Of a stretch of DNA of 34,470 nucleotides, positions 1-7,181 are shown piece by piece. How positions within the stretch are numbered: the first letter of the stretch is position 1; each line of letters begins with the position of its first letter. The DNA lies in contig DATFYA010000108.1 in NCBI GenBank assembly GCA_035315345.1, positions 1 through 34,470 on the forward strand, given 5' to 3'. Under the pieces are notes generated by a model. The model saw only the letters and a program-made list of their open reading frames with translations, was not told the origin of the DNA and ran no database searches. The position numbers and the translations under genes are program-made. Source of the stretch: Candidatus Methylomirabilota bacterium (lineage in GTDB: Bacteria > Methylomirabilota > Methylomirabilia > Rokubacteriales > CSP1-6).

Positions 1-890
1 GAGCCGGCGGTGAGGCCCTGCACCATGTATTTCTGGAAGATCAGCACGAGGAGCACCGCGGGCAGCGCGCCCAGGAAGCCGGAGGCCGCGATCACCGAGT
101 AGTCCACGTTCACCTGGCCGTTCATCGCCGCGATCACCGGCGGCAGCGTGGTGGTGCCCGGCTTCGTGTTCAGCACCTGGGCCACCACGAACTCGTTCCA
201 GCAGAGCATGAAGGTGAACGCCCCGCCCGCGACCAGCCCCGGGCCCGACACCGGCAGTACCACCTTGTAATACGCCTGGAAGCGGTTGCAGCCGTCCACG
301 AGCGCGCTCTTGTCGAGGTCGGCGGGCACGGTCTCGAAGTAGGCTTTCATGATCCAGACCGTGAACGGCAGCGTGAACGAGCAGTACGCGACGATCAGCC
401 CGGTCAGGGTGTTCTGCAGGCCGAGGGCGCGAAAGATCACGAAGAAGGCCGGGATCAGCACGATGGTGGGCAGCATGCGCGTGAACAGCACCGCGAAGAG
501 CGAGAACGTCTTGAGCGGGAAGCGGAAGCGGGCGTAGGCGTAGCCGGCGGCGGTGCCGAGCGCCAAATTCACGACCGTGACCACCGAGGCCACGATGACG
601 GTGTTGAGCATCGAGGGCAGGATCTTGGCCGCCTGGCCCTCGGCGTGGAAGCGCACGAGGCCCAGGATCATCCGGTAGTTCTCCAGCGTGATCTCGGGCG
701 GCACGAAGGGCAGCGGCCGGGACAGGAGGTTCCGCTGGTAGGAGACGCTCGTGACGAAGAGCCACACGAAGGGACCGATCAGCCACAGCATCACCACCGC
801 GAGGAGGGCGTAGAGGAGCGCGCGGCTCTGCGGCGAGCGGGCGCGCCGCCCGGCCGGCCGGGACCGTGGGCGCGCCATCGCGGTCGCCAC
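1..890 (-). CDS. Carbohydrate ABC transporter permease, MalG/UgpE type (partial, 3' end outside window)
   Basis: Second inner-membrane permease of a carbohydrate-type ABC importer (BPD_transp_1 fold). The reverse-strand translation is open to the window edge. It has a basic N-terminus, a first membrane segment (ALLYALLAVVMLWLIGPFVW), further hydrophobic segments, and a cytoplasmic EAA-like loop (ALVDGCNRFQAYYKVVLP) that would contact the ATPase. The C-terminus lies beyond position 1. The GTG at 890 is preferred because GGAGG sits 7 nt upstream; an ATG at 878 is the alternative. It starts 2 nt after the preceding permease stops, so the two are in one operon. No ATP-binding subunit is in the window; it may lie past the left edge. 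The sugar or polyol substrate cannot be told from sequence. Confidence 0.9.
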   Translation of the reverse strand, partial: MATAMARPRSRPAGRRARSPQSRALLYALLAVVMLWLIGPFVWLFVTSVSYQRNLLSRPLPFVPPEITLENYRMILGLVRFHAEGQAAKILPSMLNTVIVASVVTVVNLALGTAAGYAYARFRFPLKTFSLFAVLFTRMLPTIVLIPAFFVIFRALGLQNTLTGLIVAYCSFTLPFTVWIMKAYFETVPADLDKSALVDGCNRFQAYYKVVLPVSGPGLVAGGAFTFMLCWNEFVVAQVLNTKPGTTTLPPVIAAMNGQVNVDYSVIAASGFLGALPAVLLVLIFQKYMVQGLTAG

Positions 891-892
891 CG

Positions 893-1891
893 TCAGGCCT
901 CCGGCTCGAACCGCGCGAGGATCAGGCGGTGGTACAGGAAGGTCAGCAGCAGGCAGAGGCCGGTGAGGGTGTAGAGGATCGCGGTGCCCGGCCCGAACTT
1001 GAAGAACGCGAAGCTCGTCTGGAACCCGAGCCAGGAGATCGTGGTGGTCTCGTTGGCGGGGCCGCCCATGGTGAGGACGTAGATCAGGTCCAGCATGAGG
1101 AAGCCGTTCACGGTGCAGAGCACCAGCACCAGGAAGAGGATGGGGCGGAGCGCGGGCAGCGTCACGTAGCGGAAGCGCTGCCAGTAGCCCGCGCCGTCCA
1201 CCTCGGCGGCCGCGTAGAGGTCTTCCGAGATCGACTGCATGCCGGCGAGGAACAGCAGCGTCGCGAACGGGGCCTGGTTCCACATGTAGACGGAGACGAG
1301 GACGTTCAGCGCGCTGAAGCCGTCCTTGAAGAACGCGATGGAGCCGGACAGCAGCCCGAGCCGCTGCATGTAGCCGTTGAACGCGCCGAACTCGAAGTCG
1401 AGGATGCCGATCCACAGGAGCCCGACCACCACGCGCGACAGCGACCACGGGATCAGCAGGAGGCTCCGCACGAGCGGGCGGCCCGCGAAGCGCTCGTTGA
1501 GAACGAGCGCGACCCCGAGGCCGACCAGGGTGGCCTCGATCACGAAGGCCCCCACGAAATAGAGCGTGCGCCAGAGCGAGGACCAGTACAGCGGATCGTC
1601 GAAGACCTGCAGGTAGTTCTTGAGCCCCACCCACCGGTACAGCGGCAAGCGCATCCCGAACAGCTCGACGGCGGGGCCGGTGGTGCGGAGCAGGTTGACG
1701 TCGGTGAACGAGAGCCAGAGCGAGTAGGCGAGCGGGATCGCCACCACCGCCACGATGGCGCCCACCGCGGGCGTCACCAGCAGCCAGGCGAAGGCCCCCT
1801 CGGGCAGTCGGAGCGCGCGGCCCCCGGGCCGGGACGCCGCCACCCGGCTCGGGATCCCCGCGGGGACCGGCGAGCGCAGCTCGCGAGCCAA
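893..1891 (-). CDS. Carbohydrate ABC transporter permease, MalF/UgpA type
   Basis: First permease of the importer, 332 aa, with about six membrane segments. The first is near residues 34-60. The EAA loop reads AAAEVDGAGYWQRFRYVTLP near residues 225-245, where the ATPase coupling helix sits in MalF/UgpA-type permeases. Start choice is uncertain: the longest reading begins with TTG placed directly after the TAG of the binding-protein gene, with no Shine-Dalgarno. An in-frame GTG at residue 17 (before AASRPGG) is also possible and still leaves a cytoplasmic tail before the first membrane segment. It sits between the binding protein and second permease, the usual order for this importer class, so it should pair with the downstream permease as a heterodimer. 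Confidence 0.92.
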   Translation of the reverse strand: MARELRSPVPAGIPSRVAASRPGGRALRLPEGAFAWLLVTPAVGAIVAVVAIPLAYSLWLSFTDVNLLRTTGPAVELFGMRLPLYRWVGLKNYLQVFDDPLYWSSLWRTLYFVGAFVIEATLVGLGVALVLNERFAGRPLVRSLLLIPWSLSRVVVGLLWIGILDFEFGAFNGYMQRLGLLSGSIAFFKDGFSALNVLVSVYMWNQAPFATLLFLAGMQSISEDLYAAAEVDGAGYWQRFRYVTLPALRPILFLVLVLCTVNGFLMLDLIYVLTMGGPANETTTISWLGFQTSFAFFKFGPGTAILYTLTGLCLLLTFLYHRLILARFEPEA

Positions 1892-3193
1892 CTAGGCCAG
1901 CGACTTCTGCAGCGCGGCCAGCTCCTTGAGGCCCTTCGGCACCGTGGTCCCGCCGCGGATGATGTTGTGGACGATGGCCACCGCCTTGGTGTCGTACTCG
2001 CCGTACCACGGCTCCTTGTAGGCGGCGATCACGCGGCCCTTCTTGTACTGCTCGCGCAGCAGCTTGAGGTCGATCCAGCGGTCGTAGGAGGCGATGATCT
2101 CGGGGTGGTCGTACATCTCGGGGTACGGGTTGTCGAGGCCCGAGATCAGGCACCACTGCCGCTGCACGTACCAGTCGCCGTTGAGGTTGCCGCCGAGGAA
2201 CCGGGTCAGCTTCCACGCGTCCTCGAGGGCCTTGCTCTTGGCGTTCACCACGTAGGAGTCGGTCCACATGTAGCTCGATCCGTTGCCCGGGTAGTTGGCC
2301 AGCTTGGCCTTCTTGGGGGCGAGCTTGGAGTTCTCCGGCTCCCCCGCGATCGTCTTCAGGTAGTAGGAGTGGTTGGTGTGATAGGCGTAGCGGCCGGTCC
2401 AGAAGATACGGTGGGTGTCGGTGGACGAGGTCTTGGTGAGCACCTCGGGGTTCACCAGCTCCGCCTTGTAGACTTTCTGCCAGCGCTCCATCGCGCGGGC
2501 CGCGCCCGGCTCCTGGTCCACGATCACGCGATTCTTGCCGTCGAAGACGTTCGCGCCGTCCGAGAAGCAATCGCTCATGAATTGCGGCATGGTCCCGGAC
2601 GGGCTGTTGTTCCAGTTCGGCAGGTACGGGGTGTCGCTGACCTTGTCCTTCTTGAGCTTCGCGCAGTGCTCGACCAGCTCGCCCCAGCTCTTGGCCGGCG
2701 CCTTGATCCCGGCCTGCTGGAGCATCGGCTCGTTGTACATGAGCACGAAGAGGCTCGTGAAGTAGGGCAGCCCGAGCAGCTTGCTGCCGTCCTTGCTCTT
2801 CAGGCTGTCGAGGTTGGCCGGCGTCATCTTCTTCTTCAGCTCGTCCACCCCGGGGAGGTCGTCGACCGGTCGCAGCAGCCCGTTCTCGAACCAGCGCTCG
2901 CGGTTGTTGTGGGTGCAGTACATCACGTCCACGATCTCCCCCGAGAAGGCGCGCGTCTCCATGGTGGGGTGGTAGTTCGGCCACGGGATCGCCTCGTACT
3001 TCACCTGCCCGCCGTGCTTCTTGTTGTAGAAGTCGACGTAGTCCTTGACCGTGTCGGGCTTGAAGACCCACCCCGAGAAGTTGATGGGCTTGTCGGCCCG
3101 GGCGGGCCGCAGCGCGCCCTCCCCGGCCAGCATCGCCCCCGCCCCGAGCATTCCCGCCGTCCCGAGAAACCGCCGCCTGCTGATCGGGTTCAT
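1892..3193 (-). CDS. Extracellular solute-binding protein, family 1 (carbohydrate ABC importer), Tat-exported
   Basis: Periplasmic binding protein that would hand its ligand to the two permeases downstream, 433 aa. The N-terminus MNPISRRRFLGTAG has a twin-arginine motif followed by a hydrophobic stretch and an Ala-rich cleavage region ending in ARADK, so export by the Tat pathway is likely. The body has the length and pattern of family-1 sugar-binding proteins (MalE/UgpB-like), including aromatic segments typical of carbohydrate binding. The ATG at 3193 is chosen because AGGAGG lies 7 nt upstream; the GTG two codons earlier is too close to that site. A TTGACA-containing promoter overlaps the end of the upstream phosphatase gene, so this importer can be transcribed independently. 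The ligand is unknown; sugar, polyol or glycerol-phosphate are all possible. Confidence 0.93.
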   Translation of the reverse strand: MNPISRRRFLGTAGMLGAGAMLAGEGALRPARADKPINFSGWVFKPDTVKDYVDFYNKKHGGQVKYEAIPWPNYHPTMETRAFSGEIVDVMYCTHNNRERWFENGLLRPVDDLPGVDELKKKMTPANLDSLKSKDGSKLLGLPYFTSLFVLMYNEPMLQQAGIKAPAKSWGELVEHCAKLKKDKVSDTPYLPNWNNSPSGTMPQFMSDCFSDGANVFDGKNRVIVDQEPGAARAMERWQKVYKAELVNPEVLTKTSSTDTHRIFWTGRYAYHTNHSYYLKTIAGEPENSKLAPKKAKLANYPGNGSSYMWTDSYVVNAKSKALEDAWKLTRFLGGNLNGDWYVQRQWCLISGLDNPYPEMYDHPEIIASYDRWIDLKLLREQYKKGRVIAAYKEPWYGEYDTKAVAIVHNIIRGGTTVPKGLKELAALQKSLA

Positions 3194-3260
3194 GACCACG
3201 CCTCCTCTAAGGGTGAGTGCGTCGGCAATGTCGAGCGTCGATCGGGTGCGCGCTGGCGCG

Positions 3261-3290
3261 ATTCTGAAACCACCCTCCGCGGGTTGTCAA
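3261..3290 (-). promoter_or_regulatory. Putative sigma70-type promoter of the sugar ABC operon
   Basis: On the minus strand, TTGACA (3290-3285) is followed after 18 nt by CAGAAT (3266-3261). The -35 is a perfect consensus match and the -10 matches 4 of 6. The -35 overlaps the stop codon of the upstream phosphatase gene. The predicted start near 3254 leaves a leader of about 60 nt carrying the strong AGGAGG site of the binding-protein gene. I see no obvious hairpin-plus-T terminator in the gap. Confidence 0.5.
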
Positions 3291-4063
3291 CCGTGACGTA
3301 GCAGGGCGAGCGCCTCGTCGTGGAGGCGCCCGTTGGTGGCGAGCACCGAGCCCGCGTAGATGGTGGGACGGCCCGCGAAGTCGGTGAGGCGGCCGCCCGC
3401 TTCCTCCACGAGGATCTTCATCGGCGCCGCGTCCCACGGCTTGAGATCGGTCTCCAGGTAGACGTCGGACTTGCCGGAGGCCACGAGGCCGTAGCCGTAG
3501 TAGTCACCGAAGCCGCGCGTGCGGCCGCACCGGTCGACGATCCGGACGAACGGCTCCCAGTAGCCGGCCTGCCGCAGCAGGTGCAGGTCCGCGTGGAGCA
3601 CCATGGCCCCGGCCAGGGTGGCCACGTCGGAGACCTTCAGGCGCTCGGTGTCGGCCCACGCCCCGTCGCCCCGGCGCGCCCAGAACATCTCGTGGCTCAC
3701 CGGGTTGAAGACGACGCCCGCGGTCACCTCGCCCGCCTCCTCCAGCGCGATGAGGGTGGCCCAGATCGGGATCCGGCGGATGAAGTTCTTGGTGCCGTCG
3801 ATGGGATCGATGATGAAACGGCGCTCCTTCGGCCCCTCTTCGCCAAACTCCTCGCCGAGGAAGCCGTAGTCGGGGAGCGCGCGACCCAGCACGCCCTTGA
3901 TGGCCTGCTCCGCCTCGCGATCGGCCTGGGTGACCGGCGTCTGGTCGGCCTTGATGGTGACGTCGAAGCCGCCGCGGTAGTACTTCATGGCGATCTCGCC
4001 GGCGACCTGGGCTGCCGCGATCATCGCGGCCACCGTCTCGTGCATCGCCCGGGGCGCGGTCAC
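3287..4063 (-). CDS. Inositol-monophosphatase-family phosphatase (possibly histidinol-phosphatase HisN-like)
   Basis: Mg-dependent, Li-sensitive-type sugar/polyol phosphatase of the IMPase superfamily, 258 aa. The signature sites are present: GEEFGEE (residues 70-76, metal Glu), DPIDGTKNF (86-94, metal Asp residues and the phosphate loop), and KPWDAAP (208-214, the C-terminal WD motif). The line DPIDGTKNFIRRIPIWATLI resembles HisN-type histidinol-phosphatases as much as true inositol monophosphatases, so the substrate is left open. The GTG start overlaps the TGA of the CMD-family gene (GTGA), which implies coupled translation; an in-frame ATG at 4045 is the alternative. Its position just upstream of a sugar importer would suit a phosphatase acting on imported sugar phosphates, but that is inference. 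Confidence 0.88.
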   Translation of the reverse strand: MTAPRAMHETVAAMIAAAQVAGEIAMKYYRGGFDVTIKADQTPVTQADREAEQAIKGVLGRALPDYGFLGEEFGEEGPKERRFIIDPIDGTKNFIRRIPIWATLIALEEAGEVTAGVVFNPVSHEMFWARRGDGAWADTERLKVSDVATLAGAMVLHADLHLLRQAGYWEPFVRIVDRCGRTRGFGDYYGYGLVASGKSDVYLETDLKPWDAAPMKILVEEAGGRLTDFAGRPTIYAGSVLATNGRLHDEALALLRHG

Positions 4064-4446
4064 TCCTGCCACTCGCCCCGCTCGACCAGGACCTCCTTGA
4101 AGACCTCGAGGGCCTCCACCACCACCGGCATGCCGCCGTAGGTGACCTGCTGGAAGATGACCTCGGTCACCTCCTGGCGGCTCGCCCCCACGTTCAGCGC
4201 GGCGTGGATGTGCGCGCGCACCTCGTTGCGCCGGTTCAGCACGGTGAGGGAGGCCACCGCGCACAGCTCGCGCTGCTTCTGCGAGATCACCTCGCGGCTG
4301 TAGAGCTTGCCGGTGAAGAACATGCTGAGCTCGCGGGCGAGGTCGCGGTCGAACTTCTTCCACGTCTCGAACCCGACGCCGCTCTTGATCGAGTGGAAGA
4401 GCATGCGGGCGGTCTTGCGGGTGGTTTCCTTGAGCGCGTCGTCCAT
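4060..4446 (-). CDS. Carboxymuconolactone decarboxylase (CMD) family protein
   Basis: Small all-helical CMD/AhpD-superfamily protein, 128 aa, the length of gamma-carboxymuconolactone decarboxylases. The core ELCAVASLTVLNRRNEVRAHIHAALNVGAS region (residues 60-90) followed by EVTEVIFQ and a GGMPVVVEAL helix is characteristic. The AhpD-type CxxC redox pair is absent; only one Cys is present in the core, so a peroxidase role is unlikely and a CMD-type or binding role fits better. ATG 4446 has GAGGAGA 6 nt upstream. It overlaps the phosphatase gene by 4 nt. No other beta-ketoadipate pathway gene is visible, so the actual substrate is unknown. Confidence 0.85.
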   Translation of the reverse strand: MDDALKETTRKTARMLFHSIKSGVGFETWKKFDRDLARELSMFFTGKLYSREVISQKQRELCAVASLTVLNRRNEVRAHIHAALNVGASRQEVTEVIFQQVTYGGMPVVVEALEVFKEVLVERGEWQE

Positions 4447-4471
4447 GCGGATCTCCTCGTTCGGTTCGGGC

Positions 4472-4478
4472 TATAGTA
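4472..4478. promoter_or_regulatory. Candidate divergent -10 elements between the CMD and RidA genes
   Basis: The 74-nt gap between the divergent CMD-family and RidA-like genes contains CTATAGTACC. It reads TATAGT on the plus strand (4472-4477) and TACTAT on the minus strand (4478-4473). Both are reasonable -10 boxes, and both would give leaders (about 37 and 20 nt) that include clear Shine-Dalgarno sites. No convincing -35 is seen on either side. Confidence 0.3.
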
Positions 4479-4520
4479 CCTTAATCACGACGCGTCCATC
4501 CCCCGTGGAAGGAGAATCGC

Positions 4521-4913
4521 ATGGCCAAGATCGAGCGCTACGCCGCCAACGGTGTCTGGGATCCGCCGACCTACTCGCAGGGCGTGAAGGTGAGCGGAGC
4601 CCAGACCATTCTCTACATCGCCGGGCAGGTCGCCTACGACGCGGGCGGCAAGCCCGCCCACCCCGGCGACTTCAAGGCGCAGGCCCGCGCCGTCTTCCAG
4701 GCGGTGAAGGCCCAGGTCGAGGCGGGCGGCGGCACGATGGACAGCATCGTCAAGATCAACACCTACCTCACCGACATCCGGCACCGGGCCGATCTGGTTC
4801 CGATCCGCGAGGAGTTCCTCGGCAAGAAGTCGCCCGCCTCCACCCTCGTGGCGGTGGCCGCGCTCGCCATGCCGGAGTGGCTGATCGAGATCGAAGCGGT
4901 CGCGGTGCTGTAG
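4521..4913 (+). CDS. RidA (YjgF/YER057c/UK114) family protein lacking the catalytic Arg
   Basis: Single-domain RidA-fold protein, 130 aa, expected to form a cytosolic trimer. The fold is clear from ILYIAGQVAYDAGGK, DSIVKINTYLTDI and the C-terminal LIEIEAVAVL. True RidA enamine/imine deaminases carry an Arg in a PARxxVEV segment (Arg105 in E. coli). Here the aligned segment reads SPASTLVAVAAL, so Ser107 replaces that Arg. By established RidA classification this places it among divergent Rid subgroups, probably without classical 2-aminoacrylate deaminase activity. AAGGAGA lies 5 nt before the ATG. The next gene, a phosphohexomutase, starts 13 nt downstream, so the two are probably cotranscribed. 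Confidence 0.9.
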   Translation: MAKIERYAANGVWDPPTYSQGVKVSGAQTILYIAGQVAYDAGGKPAHPGDFKAQARAVFQAVKAQVEAGGGTMDSIVKINTYLTDIRHRADLVPIREEFLGKKSPASTLVAVAALAMPEWLIEIEAVAVL

Positions 4914-4926
4914 GCCGGCGATCGTC

Positions 4927-6300
4927 GTGACCGCGCTCAATCCCTACATCTTCCGCGCCTACGACGTGCGCGGAAAGGTCGACGTCGACATCACGCCGCC
5001 CGTCTTCGAGCAGGTGGGACGGGCCTACGGCACGCTCGTGAAGCGCCGGGGCGGGCGCACCATCGCGCTGGGCATGGACAACCGCGTCTCGTCACACGCT
5101 CTGAAGGAGGCGTTCGCGGCCGGGGTCCTCTCCACCGGCCTCGACGTGGTGGACATCGGGGTGAACCACACCCCACTCCTGTACTTCGCCACCGCCCACT
5201 GGAAGCTGGACGGCGGCGCCACCATCACCGGCAGCCACAACCCGGTCTCCGACAACGGCGTGAAGATGGTCCACGCCGGGGCGGCGCCCCTCACCGAGGG
5301 CGAGATCCAGGATCTGCTCGCCCTCATCACCGCCGGCGACTTCGAGCGCGGCGCCGGCTCCCGGCGTCGCCGCGATCCGAAGGAAGATTACTTCGGCACC
5401 ATCACCGGCCACGTGCGGCTGGCCCGGCGCCTGAAGGTGGTGGTGGACGCGGGCAACGGCATCGCGGGCGTCTTCGCCCCCGAGCTGCTGCGGCGGCTCG
5501 GCTGCGAGGTGGTGGAGCTGTACTGCGAGTCCGACGGCACCTTCCCGAACCATCTCCCCGATCCGGAGATGGAGGAGAACATGCGCGACCTCGTGGCCCG
5601 GGTGCTCGAGGTCCGCGCCGACGTGGGGCTGGCCTACGACGGCGACGCCGACCGGGTGGGCATCGTGGACGAGAAGGGCCGGCGGCACGAGGCCGACCTG
5701 CTGCTGGCCCTGCTCGGCCGCGACCTGCTCACCCGCCACCCCGGGGCCAAGATCGTCTTCGACGTGAAGTCGTCGCAGGTGCTGGTCGACGACATCACGA
5801 GGCACGGCGGCCAGCCGGTCATGTGGAAGACCGGCCACTCCCACCTCAAGCGGAAGATGCGCGAGGACGGCATCCTGCTGGGCGGCGAGGTGTCGGGGCA
5901 CATGTTCTTCGGCGAGAACTGGTACGGGGTGGACGACGGCATCCTCGCCTCGTGCCGATTCCTGCAGCTGGTGGCCGGCGATACCCGGCCGGCCTCCGAG
6001 CACTTCGACACCCTGCCGCATCTGTACTCGACGCCGGAGCTGAAGGCCCCCTGCCCCGACGACAAGAAGTTCGCCCTGGTCGCCGAGCTGGCCCGCGAGT
6101 TCAAGGGCCGCTACGAGTCCATCGACATCGACGGGGTCCGCATCAAGTTCCCGGAAGGCTGGGGACTGCTGCGCGCGTCCAACACCAATCCGTATCTCAC
6201 GCTGCGCTTCGAGGGCCGCACCGCGGCCGCGGTGGAGCAGATGCAGGGCATCGTCTACGACGCCCTGCGACGCTATCCCTACGTGACCTTGCCGTCCTGA
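4927..6300 (+). CDS. Phosphomannomutase/phosphoglucomutase (alpha-D-phosphohexomutase family)
   Basis: Cytosolic enzyme interconverting hexose 1- and 6-phosphates, supplying GDP-mannose or UDP-glucose type precursors for polysaccharide. All four family loops are present: the phosphoserine loop TGSHNP (Ser103), the Mg loop DGDADR (residues 238-243), the sugar-binding loop GGEVSGH (319-325), and the phosphate-binding loop RASNTNP (416-422). The 457-aa length matches AlgC/ManB enzymes. The GTG start is set by the conserved N-terminal IFRAYDVRG, which leaves no room for a later start. There is no clear Shine-Dalgarno, so coupling to the upstream RidA-like gene is likely. Its 3' end overlaps the convergent HAD gene by 22 nt. 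Gluco- versus manno-preference cannot be decided. Confidence 0.95.
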   Translation: MTALNPYIFRAYDVRGKVDVDITPPVFEQVGRAYGTLVKRRGGRTIALGMDNRVSSHALKEAFAAGVLSTGLDVVDIGVNHTPLLYFATAHWKLDGGATITGSHNPVSDNGVKMVHAGAAPLTEGEIQDLLALITAGDFERGAGSRRRRDPKEDYFGTITGHVRLARRLKVVVDAGNGIAGVFAPELLRRLGCEVVELYCESDGTFPNHLPDPEMEENMRDLVARVLEVRADVGLAYDGDADRVGIVDEKGRRHEADLLLALLGRDLLTRHPGAKIVFDVKSSQVLVDDITRHGGQPVMWKTGHSHLKRKMREDGILLGGEVSGHMFFGENWYGVDDGILASCRFLQLVAGDTRPASEHFDTLPHLYSTPELKAPCPDDKKFALVAELAREFKGRYESIDIDGVRIKFPEGWGLLRASNTNPYLTLRFEGRTAAAVEQMQGIVYDALRRYPYVTLPS

Positions 6301-6974
6301 AGGGCGAGGCGCACCGCCTCGTTCAGCCCGCCCGCGAGGCGGCAGTCGCGGGGCGCCCAGAAGCCCCGCGGGTCGAGCAGGATGCCGTCGAGGCCGGCCG
6401 CGCGGGCGCCCAGCACGTCCACCGAGTAGAGATCGCCCACGTAGACTGCCTGCGCGGCGGCCACCCCGGCTTCGCGCAGCCCGAGGTGGAAGATGCGCGG
6501 GTCCGGTTTCTCGACGCCCACCACCGAGGAGTCGATGATGAAGTCGAGATGGACGGCCAGGCCCGTCTCCTCCAGGATGGAGCGCACCGAGCCGTTGGAG
6601 TTGGAGATGACCCCGGCGACCAGGCCCGCCTCCCGCACGCGGCGCAGCGCGCTCGCCGCCTCGGGATCGGCGCGCGTCCAGAGCCCCACCGGCAGGTTGT
6701 AGCCACGACGCCACCGTGCGATCGCGTCGATCTCCGCCTCGTCGGTGACGGCCAGGTGCTCCAGCAGATAGCGCAGGTAGCGGCCGTGAGTGGTGGTGCT
6801 CTCGGTGGAATTGCCGGGGGCCAGATGCGGGTCGAGGCGCACGCGGGCCCGCAGCTCGGCCTCCTCCACCTGCTCGACGGTCACCGCGCGTCCGCGCGCG
6901 CGCAGGTGCTCGACGATGACCGCGTAGTTCATGCGCAGGAGCGTGTTGCCGGCGTCGAAGATGATCGCGCGCAC
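6279..6974 (-). CDS. HAD-superfamily hydrolase
   Basis: Cytosolic haloacid-dehalogenase-fold hydrolase, 231 aa, with an alpha-helical cap (residues about 15-110). Motif I is FDAGNTLL with nucleophile Asp7. Motif II is VISNSNGS. Motif III Lys is in GVEKPDPRIF. Motif IV is YVGDLYSVDVLGA. The position two residues after the nucleophile, Asp in most HAD phosphatases, is Gly here. This is seen in some phosphatase and dehalogenase relatives, so the reaction is uncertain. The GTG at 6974 is chosen because it directly precedes RAIIFDAGNT and lies at the predicted transcription start of a palindromic TATAAT promoter, with no Shine-Dalgarno (leaderless). A longer reading to 7046 would run through that promoter and is not favoured. 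Confidence 0.88.
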   Translation of the reverse strand: MRAIIFDAGNTLLRMNYAVIVEHLRARGRAVTVEQVEEAELRARVRLDPHLAPGNSTESTTTHGRYLRYLLEHLAVTDEAEIDAIARWRRGYNLPVGLWTRADPEAASALRRVREAGLVAGVISNSNGSVRSILEETGLAVHLDFIIDSSVVGVEKPDPRIFHLGLREAGVAAAQAVYVGDLYSVDVLGARAAGLDGILLDPRGFWAPRDCRLAGGLNEAVRLALQDGKVT

Positions 6975-6979
6975 GGACT

Positions 6980-6989
6980 CATTATAATG
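6980..6989. promoter_or_regulatory. Palindromic bidirectional -10 element
   Basis: CATTATAATG is a perfect 10-bp palindrome in otherwise very GC-rich DNA. It presents a consensus TATAAT on each strand: plus 6983-6988 and minus 6986-6981. The minus-strand box would start transcription at about 6974, the first base of the HAD GTG codon. The plus-strand box would start near 6995, a few nt before the ATG at 6999. No good -35 is seen on either side. Confidence 0.5.
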
Positions 6990-6998
6990 GGGCCGCTC

Positions 6999-7181
6999 AT
7001 GACACTCCCTCCGCTCCGCCTGGTCGCCGAGGCGTGGGCCGATCACGGTGGGCCGCTCCGCCCCGAAGGCTTGAGCCCGCTGACCGTCGGACTGCTCGCG
7101 GGCGCGCTCACCCTCGCCGCGGGCGTGCTCGTCGTGATCATCGTGATGCGGCTCTCGCGCAAGCCGTCGTCGCCGGAATGA
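6999..7181 (+). CDS. Small single-pass membrane protein, unknown function
   Basis: A 60-aa protein of no recognised family. After a short N-terminal part (MTLPPLRLVAEAWADHGG) there is one membrane segment (LTVGLLAGALTLAAGVLVVI, about residues 28-50), then a short basic C-terminus (MRLSRKPSSPE). Its TGA overlaps the ATG of the CopD fusion gene (ATGA), so the two are probably translationally coupled and the peptide may be a subunit or assembly partner of that protein. An in-frame ATG at 6987 lies inside the -10 box and is unlikely to be used. Confidence is limited by length, but the tight overlap and promoter placement support it. Confidence 0.6.
   Translation: MTLPPLRLVAEAWADHGGPLRPEGLSPLTVGLLAGALTLAAGVLVVIIVMRLSRKPSSPE

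Noticed and set aside
866-3301. Long plus-strand open frame (811 codons) opposite the sugar ABC genes
   Set aside because: Its translation is low-complexity Arg/Glu/Val/Gly-rich with no domain pattern. It is an antisense shadow of genes with clear permease and binding-protein motifs in high-GC DNA.
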